Numbered from the stretch's first letter, positions 1-6,557 are shown. The stretch is 6,559 nt of DNA from Acidobacteriota bacterium (GCA_013813075.1 JACCSI010000417.1:1-6559), one strand, 5' to 3'. Numbers and translations: made by a program. Notes: a model not told the origin generated them from the sequence alone.

Positions 1-2
1 AG

Positions 3-695
3 CGGACGCTCACCGCGACGTCCGTGCCCCGCGGCACCTACTACGTTCGTGTCCGCGCCATCGACGAAACTGGGGCGGTCGGACCTGCGTCCAACGAGAT
101 CGCGGTCGTCGTTGACGGGGCCACGAAAACGTGCGACGGGCCACCCGTGCGTCCCAACAATTTCAACGTCAACGTGTCGCAAGAAACCGGCGTCGCCTTT
201 GGATGGCTTCGGCCAACCGACGAGTGCATTCCCAAGTCGTACATCTGCGTGGTGGGAAGTGCGCCGGGCTTGAGCGACCTGGCCGCGTTTTCTTTGGCGC
301 CGGGCTTCGGCTTCTCCTACGATGTCCCGCCTGGAACGTATTTCGTACGATTGATCGCCGTCAACGAATTCGGGCAGAGCCCGGAGTCGAACGAGGTGGT
401 CGTGGTCTGGGGCTGCAGCACGCCGCCGAGCGCGCCGCAAGCATTGACCGCCGCCGTTAGTAACTCGACGCTCACGCTGTCGTGGACCAGACCGGTGGTC
501 GGGTGCATTCCGAGTGCGTACGAGTTGCAGGTTGGCACCGCCCCGGGCTTGAGCAATCTCGGGACCTATCGTCTTGGTGCGACCCTCGGCTTCGTCGCCA
601 ACGCCCCGAGCGGCACGTATTTCATGCGCGTGGTCGGACGGAACGCGATTGGCGCAGGCGCACCCTCTAACGAAATCCGGGTGGTCGTGCCGTAA
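3..695 (+). CDS. C-terminal part of a fibronectin type III-like repeat protein (5' end outside window)
   Basis: The reading frame is open from the first bases of the window to a TAA at 693-695, so the gene begins upstream and 230 residues are visible. Seen: the end of one repeat and two complete repeats (about nt 132-410 and 411-689). Each ends in a G-T-Y-[FY]-[VM]-R-V/L strand followed by A/G-x-[ND]-x-x-G and P-x-S-N-E-[IV]. A W strand (GWLRP, SWTRP) lies in the middle of each full repeat, and A-P-G-L-S occurs in both. The last two repeats are 279 bases apart and share the 11-base identity ccgggcttgag. Each full repeat has a Cys in the linker before PP and another 30-31 residues later (ECIP, GCIP), suggesting a disulfide and an oxidising, extracytoplasmic location. 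Known: fibronectin III-like beta-sandwiches act in adhesion or as spacers in secreted enzymes. No catalytic domain is visible, so the function of the whole protein is unknown. There is no membrane anchor or sorting signal at the C-terminus. Confidence 0.85.
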   Translation, partial: RTLTATSVPRGTYYVRVRAIDETGAVGPASNEIAVVVDGATKTCDGPPVRPNNFNVNVSQETGVAFGWLRPTDECIPKSYICVVGSAPGLSDLAAFSLAPGFGFSYDVPPGTYFVRLIAVNEFGQSPESNEVVVVWGCSTPPSAPQALTAAVSNSTLTLSWTRPVVGCIPSAYELQVGTAPGLSNLGTYRLGATLGFVANAPSGTYFMRVVGRNAIGAGAPSNEIRVVVP

Positions 696-853
696 GTGCG
701 CCGCCATTACCAAAGTTGTTGCGCGAACATCGACGGCGCGACGACTTGTGAATAGCTCCTGGCGCCCGACCGGCGCGCGGATGAGGCACGGCACGTGGGC
801 CTCGAATCGCGCGGGTCGGGTCGCGGGCAGCCAGGCAGGCGCGTCCGTCAGCT

Positions 854-881
854 TAAAATGAAGTCCGCTAGAATGGGCCCG
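854..881 (+). promoter_or_regulatory. Possible promoter -10 region of the BrkB-family gene
   Basis: Two -10-like hexamers lie just before the GTG: taaaat at 854-859 and tagaat at 869-874, each matching TATAAT at five of six positions. No convincing -35 sits 16-18 bases upstream of either. If the second is used, transcription would begin at or next to the GTG at 881 and the message would be leaderless, which would fit the poor Shine-Dalgarno. This is a weak, purely motif-based call. Confidence 0.25.
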
Positions 882-1774
882 TGAGCCTGCCGATAGTACA
901 AATTTTCAAACAGTCTTTGTGGGCGTGGTGGAACGACAACGCACTGCGGCTCGGCGCGTCACTTTCGTTTTACACGCTGTTCGCCATCGCACCAATTCTC
1001 CTCGTCGCTATCTCGATTTCCGGTCTGGTCTTTGGTCCAGAGGCGGTACACGCCGAACTGGTCGGGCAAATGGACGGTCTGGTCGGGCGCGACGGCGCGC
1101 AAGCGGTGCAGGCGCTGCTTGAAGGGGCGAGTCAACGCCCATCGGGCGTATTTGCAACCGTTGTGGGCAGCATCACTTTCATTCTGGCCGCCACCGGTGC
1201 ATTCCTGGAACTTCAGTCTGCGCTGAATGCTATCTGGCGCGTCGCGCCCAATCCGAGCGCCAACCTGAGCGCCTATGTCATCGATCGCCTGCGCTCTTTC
1301 GGCATCGTCGTGGCTATCGGATTTTTGCTGATGGTGTCGCTGGTCCTCAGCGCCGGGCTGTCTGCAGCGAATAGCTGGCTTGACCGTCGCGCCCCAGGCT
1401 GGCCTGTGCTGTGGCAAGCGGTCAACCTCGCGGTGTCGTTTTTCATCACGACCGCGCTCTTTGCGCTCCTCTTTCGCTTCTTGCCGGACGTCAAACTCGA
1501 GTGGCGTCACGTCGCGACCGGATCGATGGTCACCGCCGTCCTGTTCAATACCGGAAAATATTTGATTGGTCTGTACCTCGGTCAGAGCACGGTCGCCTCG
1601 TCGTACGGCGCGGCCGCGTCCGTGATTCTGCTGTTGCTGTGGGTCTACTACTCGTCGCAGATCCTTCTCTTCGGCGCAGAGTTCACGCGCATTTATTCGG
1701 CGGCGGCGGGCGAGCGACCGCAACCCGAAGAATTTGCCAAGCGTGATCCCAAGGCTGCTGTGAAAGCGACATAA
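881..1774 (+). CDS. YihY/virulence factor BrkB family inner-membrane protein
   Basis: A complete 297-residue membrane protein. Seen: about six hydrophobic segments (residues ~29-51, 92-112, 137-161, 180-201, 212-233 and 243-270). The family's usual signatures are present: N-terminal DNALRLGASLSFYTLFAIAP, then LQSALNAIW (~111-119), FLPDVKLEWRHVATG (~200-214) and SYGAAASVILLLLWVYYSSQ (~241-260) followed by ILLFGAEFTR. A short charged tail is probably cytoplasmic. The GTG start is forced: an in-frame TAG lies at 869-871 and no other start codon lies between. No good Shine-Dalgarno precedes it. Known: the family includes Bordetella BrkB and E. coli YihY. It was long mislabelled RNase BN, but that activity belongs to the ElaC/RNase Z protein. 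Its molecular role is unsettled; envelope transport or flippase-like roles have been suggested. The gene stands alone: 185 bases separate it from the gene before and 96 from the caspase gene after, so it need not belong to the protease operon. Confidence 0.95.
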   Translation: MSLPIVQIFKQSLWAWWNDNALRLGASLSFYTLFAIAPILLVAISISGLVFGPEAVHAELVGQMDGLVGRDGAQAVQALLEGASQRPSGVFATVVGSITFILAATGAFLELQSALNAIWRVAPNPSANLSAYVIDRLRSFGIVVAIGFLLMVSLVLSAGLSAANSWLDRRAPGWPVLWQAVNLAVSFFITTALFALLFRFLPDVKLEWRHVATGSMVTAVLFNTGKYLIGLYLGQSTVASSYGAAASVILLLLWVYYSSQILLFGAEFTRIYSAAAGERPQPEEFAKRDPKAAVKAT

Positions 1775-1870
1775 CCCGCGCTGGCGGTCCGGTGTCCGCG
1801 ACTGGCGGCATCGCAGGCGTAGTAATATCCCCACGCTTCACTGCAGACTCAGCCTCACGGAGACTGCTTT

Positions 1871-2947
1871 ATGAACGTGCAGGACCATGCCGTTGTCGTC
1901 GGGATCAGCAAATACGGTTCTCTAAAACCCGCCCTCGAAGGGCCGGAGCGGGACGCGAAGGCGTTTGCCGATTGGCTGGAGTCGCCACAGGGCGGGGCCG
2001 TGCCGCCCAGCAACGTCACGCGGGTCCTCTCGTCCAAGTTCGACCAGCACGACGCGAATCGCGGCAACGACGCCTTCCTGTTCGAGCCGACACTCTCGTC
2101 AATGACCGCCGCCTTCGCACGGTTGATGGCCTTGACCGCGAGAAACTCGTCCAAGGTGCCGCGCGTCGGGCGCCGTCTGTACATTTACCTCTCGGGACAC
2201 GGCATCACGCCGCGGGTGGATCCGGTCACCTCCACCAACCAGTCGGCGTTGCTGCCGGCGAACTCCATGGAAGATGTGAACCTGGACGGTGTTTCGGGAC
2301 ACGCCTACGCCGAGTGGTTCCGGTTGTCGCACGCCTTCGCCGAAATCGTGATGTTCATGGACTGTTGCCGAACGGACAGGCCGGACGTCGCCCCGCCGCC
2401 GATCACGGCGCCGATTGTCCAGGGCGGACGCCCCGACGACGTGCTGGTGTTCTACGGGTGGGCGACGCGGTGGGATACCCGTGCCTGGGAGCAAGTGCTC
2501 GGCACCCCCCCGAGCAAACGCGGGGTGTTCACCTTCGCGTTGATGGAGGCCCTGACCACCGGTCAGACCGATGCGCAAGGGAGGCTGACACCGCAAGGCA
2601 TCGTCGGCCACGTCAACATCCGTGTCCCGCAACTGAGGCAGAACGATGTACGACAGTTGCCGCAGTTCTTCCCTCCCAATCCGGATGGGCGCATCGTCAT
2701 TGCCTCTCGGGCGACCGCGCCACCAGAACCCAACACCACGATCACCTTCGCGCCGCCGCTGTTCGGCCAGCAATTCGACCTGCAGGACGGCTCGACATTC
2801 GCAACGCTTCTCTCACGCACGGCCAGCGCAGCGCCGTGGGCACTGGCGCTCAATCCCGGTACGTACGTGATTACGCGAGCGGGTGGGCGCGATACCCCGC
2901 TCATCGTCCGACCAGGCGGCACCGTGAAGGAGCATCTGGATGACTGA
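1871..2947 (+). CDS. Caspase-like (peptidase C14 / metacaspase-type) cysteine protease with C-terminal beta-domain
   Basis: A 358-residue predicted endopeptidase. Seen: the first strand and helix AVVVGISKYGSLKPALEGPE followed by RDAKAFADWL (residues 7-36) are typical of bacterial C14 domains. The catalytic His is H110 in YIYLSGHGI, and the Cys pair is in MFMDCCRTD (D164-C165-C166); by analogy with metacaspase DxC motifs, C166 is the likely nucleophile. The p10-like part follows: VLVFYGWATRWDTRAWEQ (~191-208), then GVFTFALMEALTTGQTDAQG (~218-237). Residues ~285-358 form a separate beta-rich tail containing LNPGTYVITRAGG and IVRPGG, a motif repeated twice in the next gene. There is no signal peptide, membrane segment or NTPase domain, so it is probably cytoplasmic. 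ATG 1871 is preceded by CGGAGA about 8 bases upstream. It is translationally coupled to the next gene. Known: caspase-like proteases in bacteria often act in regulated proteolysis, cell death or conflict systems. The substrate, activation trigger and cleavage specificity are not visible. Confidence 0.92.
   Translation: MNVQDHAVVVGISKYGSLKPALEGPERDAKAFADWLESPQGGAVPPSNVTRVLSSKFDQHDANRGNDAFLFEPTLSSMTAAFARLMALTARNSSKVPRVGRRLYIYLSGHGITPRVDPVTSTNQSALLPANSMEDVNLDGVSGHAYAEWFRLSHAFAEIVMFMDCCRTDRPDVAPPPITAPIVQGGRPDDVLVFYGWATRWDTRAWEQVLGTPPSKRGVFTFALMEALTTGQTDAQGRLTPQGIVGHVNIRVPQLRQNDVRQLPQFFPPNPDGRIVIASRATAPPEPNTTITFAPPLFGQQFDLQDGSTFATLLSRTASAAPWALALNPGTYVITRAGGRDTPLIVRPGGTVKEHLDD
2927..2947 (+). promoter_or_regulatory. 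Shine-Dalgarno and 8-base stop/start overlap coupling the protease and partner genes
   Basis: A strong ribosome-binding sequence, aaggag at 2927-2932, lies inside the last codons of the caspase-like gene, 7 bases before ATG 2940. The ATG overlaps the upstream TGA (2945-2947) in atgactga. This fixes the start of the downstream gene and points to coupled translation, so the two proteins are probably made together in a set ratio. Confidence 0.8.
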
Positions 2948-4616
2948 TCCGAACGCCGTCCGGTTGATCGCACAGGCCGAAATTCCCACGGTCGAGGTGA
3001 CGATTCTGGATTCGCGACTTCAGGTTGTCCACGGCGATGTCGGCGAGGTCGACGTCTCTCTGCCACCGGGAACGTACGTGCTGCAGTACCGCATGGGGAC
3101 CAGTGTCACCGAGGTTCCCGTTGTTCTCCGGCCCGGTGTCGAAAGAGTCACCGTGCCTGCACCGACCTTGTCAACGCGCACCCCGGCGCCGCTGGCTGGC
3201 AGCCCCTCCGGCGATCGTTATGGGGCTTTCGCACGCGAACGAAGCCGGGAGGTCCACGAGCGTCACGCGCAAGGGGGGCAACTCTTTGTCTTCGTCCGAC
3301 GCGCGACCAAAGACATGGAGGTCCAAGCCTCGACCGACTCGTTGTTCGACGTCCGCCTTCTCGACGCACAGATGAACGTCGTCGTCGACCTGCGGCGCGC
3401 CGGACAGCGCTCCGACGACTCCACCGCCATCGCATGCAACGTCGAACTCGCTCCCGGTAGCTATGTGCTGCGATATACGGGTGGTGCCTCGGACCTGCTC
3501 GAGCAGACGGTCGTCGTGAGCCCCGGGTGGCAAACATTGATCTTTGCATCGTCCCGGCGTTCCGAATCCGACCCGCTCGAACTGCTCCCGAGCTTTGCGG
3601 ATGCCGCGTTGTTCGTCGCTCCGCAGGGCGACGGCTTCGACCCGAGTGACCGGCAAAACGTCAAATCCGAATCGGCGCGACTGGCGCTGGCCGGCAGCTG
3701 CCGGGTAGGCCCCGAGGGGAGACTGCGCGATGTGGCCAGCCAGGCCTCGCAGATCCGCGCCAGTGTGCCTGCGGCGCAGGCCGACAAGGCACTACGCAGC
3801 CATTTTCAGAATCCGATGCTCGGCATCTACGGGGCACACCTTCTGCTGCTCAACGCGACGCCGAACTGGGAGGTGATCCGCGATATCGTCTCCGTACTCG
3901 AGAGCCTAGTCGGCAAGCATCCAGATGTCGTCGCGCTGACGATGCAGGAGGAGCTCCACGATGCGGCAGGCGACGCGTTCTATGAGCTGCCGCCGATGCT
4001 GCGCAACAGTTGGACCTTGGTCATCGCAAACAGCGCGGTCCGGCCGAGGCTGGTGCCCGCCAATGCATACGCGGCGCGCATCGCCAAACGGGTGAGGGGC
4101 TCGGGAGTGTGGCTGACGTGGCGCCCACCGACCGCGGAAGACTCGACGGTGTTCCGGCTCTCAGAAGCGCTGCCAGCCGCGCCGACTGATGACGAGATCC
4201 GGCGGGGCATGGCGCTCCTGCACGCCTACGTTCTCGAGACGGAGCGGGCGCTGGGTCGCGCCAGATTCGTCAAGAAGGTGGTGGCGGATCGCAACCTCAC
4301 GGACACGCAGCGCGCGCTGCTCGGCTACGTCATCGGGGCGGTCCTCCAGAACAAAACGTTTCAGAAGTTCAATCGGCCCGATGGGGTGATCGGCAAAGCG
4401 TCGGCCTACGTCGTCGACGTGCTCCAGCACTATGCGTGGGCCGACCGGCTGACAGGTGGCTTGCGCGCCGATGCGCTGGTTGGCGACCACTTCGCGCCAG
4501 AGCGCCTGGTCCTTGCGCTCGGCGTTCCCGCCGCGGCGCTGAACCAGGCGATCGTGACATTGGCGCAGAAACTCCGCGACACGACGGTTGCGGCGAAAGC
4601 CGAACGACAGAGCTAA
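2940..4616 (+). CDS. Caspase-operon partner protein: two beta-sandwich-like segments plus helical C-terminal half; function unknown
   Basis: A 558-residue soluble protein with no recognised enzymatic motif. Seen: residues ~17-75 and ~135-203 look like two related beta-sandwich units. Each has a V-x-[IL]-L-D strand (VTILDSRLQVV, VRLLDAQMNVV), then L-x-PG-[ST]-YVL-x-Y (LPPGTYVLQY, LAPGSYVLRY), then V-L/V-x-PG (VVLRPG, VVVSPG). The tail of the preceding protease carries the same motif. They are joined by a Pro/Ala/Ser-rich linker (~74-92). Residues ~275-398 begin with FQNPMLGIYGAHLLLL (289-304) and continue through HPDVVALTMQEELHD (327-341) to GSGVWLTWRPP (387-397); I recall similar blocks in other bacterial protease or effector-associated proteins but cannot name a family. 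Residues ~415-558 are predicted all-helical (DTQRALLGYVIGAVLQNKTF, then PERLVLALGVPAAALNQAIV). No transmembrane helix or signal peptide is seen. Inference from context: a regulator, adaptor, sensor or substrate of the caspase-like protease. Confidence 0.85.
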   Translation: MTDPNAVRLIAQAEIPTVEVTILDSRLQVVHGDVGEVDVSLPPGTYVLQYRMGTSVTEVPVVLRPGVERVTVPAPTLSTRTPAPLAGSPSGDRYGAFARERSREVHERHAQGGQLFVFVRRATKDMEVQASTDSLFDVRLLDAQMNVVVDLRRAGQRSDDSTAIACNVELAPGSYVLRYTGGASDLLEQTVVVSPGWQTLIFASSRRSESDPLELLPSFADAALFVAPQGDGFDPSDRQNVKSESARLALAGSCRVGPEGRLRDVASQASQIRASVPAAQADKALRSHFQNPMLGIYGAHLLLLNATPNWEVIRDIVSVLESLVGKHPDVVALTMQEELHDAAGDAFYELPPMLRNSWTLVIANSAVRPRLVPANAYAARIAKRVRGSGVWLTWRPPTAEDSTVFRLSEALPAAPTDDEIRRGMALLHAYVLETERALGRARFVKKVVADRNLTDTQRALLGYVIGAVLQNKTFQKFNRPDGVIGKASAYVVDVLQHYAWADRLTGGLRADALVGDHFAPERLVLALGVPAAALNQAIVTLAQKLRDTTVAAKAERQS

Positions 4617-4688
4617 CCGTGTTCGCCGGTGGCACCCGCGGCTGCATACCTCACCGTGCGGCGTCCGCAGACCCGATGACGTTCCGAG

Positions 4689-5402
4689 TCAGTCCGTCGC
4701 GCGCTCGGAGGCAACCGGATAGTTCCGAGGATCGCCGATGAACTGCTTGTCCTTTGCGGACAGCACCTCGTTCGGCTTCGAGCTGAATCCGTCGGTCGTC
4801 CAGCTCTTTGGGATGCTGTAAAGCATGATCGAGAGCTTGTCTACTTTCGTGGCGTTGACCTGGTCGCGATCGTAGGTCGCAAACATGTTGTGATCGACGG
4901 TCTGCTGGTCCCAACTGTTTGGCGGCTGCCCAAGATCTCGATAGACGTTCGGCTTATTCCACTTGATGCCGCCCTGGGGATTCTGATGCTCGTGGATCAT
5001 GCCGAGCGTATGCCCGAACTCATGGAGAATGACCCCTTCGTCCTGCCAGCCCAGATTCATCGTCGGTTGACTGCGTGGGATCGATTCGCAGTCCAGGCCG
5101 ATATACGACCACGCGCCATCGTTGTCGTCGAAAGTGATCCGGATCTGCGGGTTGGCATTGTTCACGAAATCGAATTTGACGTTGCCATGGGCACTCCATT
5201 GCGGCGCATGCCGGCGAACCAGTTCGTGCTGCTCCTCCACGCCGTCGAGAAACGCGACCCTGAGCGTGATGCCGTTGCGCCACAGCTTTGCGCGCTCGAA
5301 CGCGGCTCTTGGGACCGCATTGTCGATCGGCACCGGGGGCGGCCCCGTGCGTAGGTCTCTGGGCAGAATGCGGTCGTAGCAGACTCGTAGATCTTTCGGC
5401 AT
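4689..5402 (-). CDS. Astacin/metzincin-type zinc metallopeptidase (M12A-like)
   Basis: A 237-residue predicted zinc endopeptidase. Seen: the zinc site VILHEFGHTLGMIHEHQNP has ligands H127, H131 and H137 and the general base E128, matching HExxHxxGxxHE. A Met-turn, SIMLYSIP (191-198), follows; its Y195 corresponds to the fifth-ligand Tyr of astacins. Upstream, KLWRNGITLRVAFLDG (39-54) and the strand-and-edge segment IRITFDDNDGAWSYIGLD (87-104) are typical of the zincin N-lobe. The mature-domain size is normal, but there is no signal peptide, propeptide or C-terminal accessory domain, so secretion by the Sec route is not indicated. ATG at 5402 has a good ribosome site (GAGAGGA at 5415-5409, 6 bases away). 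It lies 44 bases after the conserved hypothetical gene on the same strand, so the two are probably co-transcribed. It converges on the caspase operon with 72 bases between stop codons. The substrate is unknown. Confidence 0.93.
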   Translation of the reverse strand: MPKDLRVCYDRILPRDLRTGPPPVPIDNAVPRAAFERAKLWRNGITLRVAFLDGVEEQHELVRRHAPQWSAHGNVKFDFVNNANPQIRITFDDNDGAWSYIGLDCESIPRSQPTMNLGWQDEGVILHEFGHTLGMIHEHQNPQGGIKWNKPNVYRDLGQPPNSWDQQTVDHNMFATYDRDQVNATKVDKLSIMLYSIPKSWTTDGFSSKPNEVLSAKDKQFIGDPRNYPVASERATD

Positions 5403-5446
5403 GACACGTCCTCTCTAGTGGATTTAGTGGTCCAACTAACCCTCAC

Positions 5447-6382
5447 TTACCTCCGCGGCGACAACTTCTTGACTTGCGATTCGCTGACGTCAACCCGCGC
5501 CTGGTCCTGGATACGACCCAACTCTCGATCGCGGTCAGCGATGGTCTTCGCCCCGGATAAGGCCTCTGGCGCCGCGACATCGGCTTGGTGCTCTTCGTAG
5601 AGCTCGAACCATGGCAGGCCATGCGCCGTGTAGGTCGAGGCGTCGATGGGCGTCGGGGGCGGTTCGTCTCCGGTCATCTGCCGAAACATCTCGCTGTTGA
5701 CAATATGGACGGTCGCCATTCCTGCAATTTGCCTTTCCCAGGCGTCGACGCCGTGCGGATCGGGGTAAATTTTCTGCGTGATCTGCCCTCCCGCCCCAAT
5801 ACCCATGCGCGGAGCGACCGGGCGTCGCGACGATGGCGGACCCGCGGGTCGACTCGGTCGCTCGAGGACCGATTCCGGTTTCGGGCGCCATACTCCGATT
5901 TGTATGCCCCCATGCTCCTCGCGACCGGTGATCGCGCTTTCTACCGAATACCCTTCCCCAAGCGGCATCGCGACGAACTGTCGGACTATGCCGGGCCCGG
6001 CATTGATGCCGTCCAGCCACATTTGTTGCGGGCACACCACGTAATCCTGAGGGTCGGCACTCAATTGATCGCCGACGACGCCGCCGGATACGGCACTGAT
6101 ATTGCCCACCGCCACACGGACCGCGAGCGGAGGCCAGTCGTTGTCAAATCCAATCCACAGGGCTTCGCGCTGATACATCGGGATGACAAACGAATTCTCA
6201 CCGCGCCACGGCTCCGGCATTCCGCGTGCGTTGTCGCTGGGGGCCACGATCGGGAACACACCCAAGCCAGGCGGAAGACGGTACGACCGTCCATCGTCAG
6301 GAATTCGGAGCGTCCGTTGAAAACTGATGTGGAGCCGTCCCTCAATCACGAGACGGTCGTGCTGCACGTCCACTCGCATCAT
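5447..6382 (-). CDS. Conserved soluble protein of unknown function paired with the zinc peptidase
   Basis: A 311-residue protein. Seen: an N-terminal LPPGLGVFPIV (36-46), then FVIPMYQREALWIGFD (65-80), VAVGNISAVSGG (90-101), QDYVVCPQQMWLDGINAG (112-129), VRQFVAMPLGEGYSVESAIT (133-152) and HGGIQIGVW (157-165). A Pro/Arg/Ser-rich linker covers ~168-192. It is followed by MGIGAGGQITQKIYPDPHG (193-211), VHIVNSEMFRQMTG (225-238), then PPPTP (241-245) and GLPWFELYEEH (255-265). I recognise this string of blocks from a widespread family in actinobacteria and other soil bacteria that is often labelled 'integral membrane protein'. No transmembrane segment is visible here, so that label looks wrong. 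No catalytic motif is evident. ATG 6382 is constrained by an in-frame stop (TAA, 6388-6386) two codons upstream; ATG 6379 is an equally possible start. A modest AAGG lies ~7 bases before. It probably heads an operon with the metallopeptidase; a function as partner, carrier or substrate is inference. Confidence 0.88.
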   Translation of the reverse strand: MMRVDVQHDRLVIEGRLHISFQRTLRIPDDGRSYRLPPGLGVFPIVAPSDNARGMPEPWRGENSFVIPMYQREALWIGFDNDWPPLAVRVAVGNISAVSGGVVGDQLSADPQDYVVCPQQMWLDGINAGPGIVRQFVAMPLGEGYSVESAITGREEHGGIQIGVWRPKPESVLERPSRPAGPPSSRRPVAPRMGIGAGGQITQKIYPDPHGVDAWERQIAGMATVHIVNSEMFRQMTGDEPPPTPIDASTYTAHGLPWFELYEEHQADVAAPEALSGAKTIADRDRELGRIQDQARVDVSESQVKKLSPRR

Positions 6383-6385
6383 GCT

Positions 6386-6463
6386 TTAGCCTTGGACGGA
6401 TTCGCCGCGCGGCGGCAGTGTATCGCCTTCATGGATTGGCTTCAACGTGTTTGCCTCGGACAT
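6386..6463 (-). CDS. Possible 25-residue small ORF upstream of the conserved hypothetical gene
   Basis: On the - strand an ATG at 6463 opens a 25-codon frame reading MSEANTLKPIHEGDTLPPRG and ending VQG, with its TAA at 6388-6386, three bases before the ATG at 6382. The composition (acidic, proline and glycine residues, few arginines) is unlike the arginine-rich stretch upstream in the same frame, which gives some support for a real start here. There is no convincing Shine-Dalgarno (the upstream bases are GC-rich). It could be a leader peptide or a small operon member, or it may be chance. Confidence 0.28.
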   Translation of the reverse strand: MSEANTLKPIHEGDTLPPRGESVQG

Positions 6464-6557
6464 GTGCGGCGGGCGCCAGGACGGCTTGCGCCTTGCGGTG
6501 ATCCCGGCGCGAAACCGAGAGAATGATCGCGGTGTCGCGAGTATCCTCGGTGGGCGG
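6429..6557 (-). CDS. Possible C-terminus of a further - strand gene (truncated by window end)
   Basis: A - strand frame is open from the window edge to a TGA at 6431-6429, giving 42 visible residues that include TAIILSVSRRDHRKAQAVLA and end in HVEANP. Roughly two thirds of its third codon positions are G or C, lower than in the confident genes. It partly overlaps the 25-residue small ORF in another frame. No domain can be recognised from so short a piece. Only sequence beyond the window could show whether a gene really ends here. Confidence 0.22.
   Translation of the reverse strand, partial: PPTEDTRDTAIILSVSRRDHRKAQAVLAPAAHVRGKHVEANP

Noticed and set aside
762..776. Hairpin gcgcc/ggcgc after the fibronectin-repeat gene as a terminator
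   Set aside because: It has a five-pair stem, no following T-run, and lies nearly 70 bases past the stop. Such hairpins are expected by chance in GC-rich DNA.
881..1774. Annotation as ribonuclease BN
   Set aside because: This is a historical misassignment of the family. The sequence is a six-helix membrane protein without nuclease motifs, and RNase BN activity belongs to ElaC.
1823..1828. taatat upstream of the caspase-like gene as a -10 box
   Set aside because: It matches only four of six consensus positions and has no recognisable -35 at the right distance. A promoter in the 1775-1870 gap is plausible but cannot be located.
959..1834. A 291-codon - strand frame across the BrkB-family gene
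   Set aside because: Charged, repetitive arginine/glutamine-rich translation with no domain, lying opposite an unmistakable membrane protein gene.
2099..2773. A 224-codon - strand frame inside the caspase-like gene
   Set aside because: Arg/Gly-rich product with no motif; it is the reverse complement of the well-supported protease coding frame.
1792..2943. A 383-codon + strand frame overlapping the caspase-like gene
   Set aside because: Its translation is arginine-rich low-complexity with no domain, while the overlapping frame carries clear C14 catalytic motifs and a good ribosome site. It is a GC-driven shadow.
4657..4669. Hairpin tgcgg/ccgca between the convergent genes as a bidirectional terminator
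   Set aside because: The stem is only five pairs with a three-base loop and no T-tract on either strand, which is too weak to call an intrinsic terminator.
5585..6526. A 313-codon + strand frame antisense to the conserved hypothetical gene
   Set aside because: The - strand frame has recognisable conserved blocks and a well-placed start. The + strand frame is a composition-driven mirror with an arginine-rich product.
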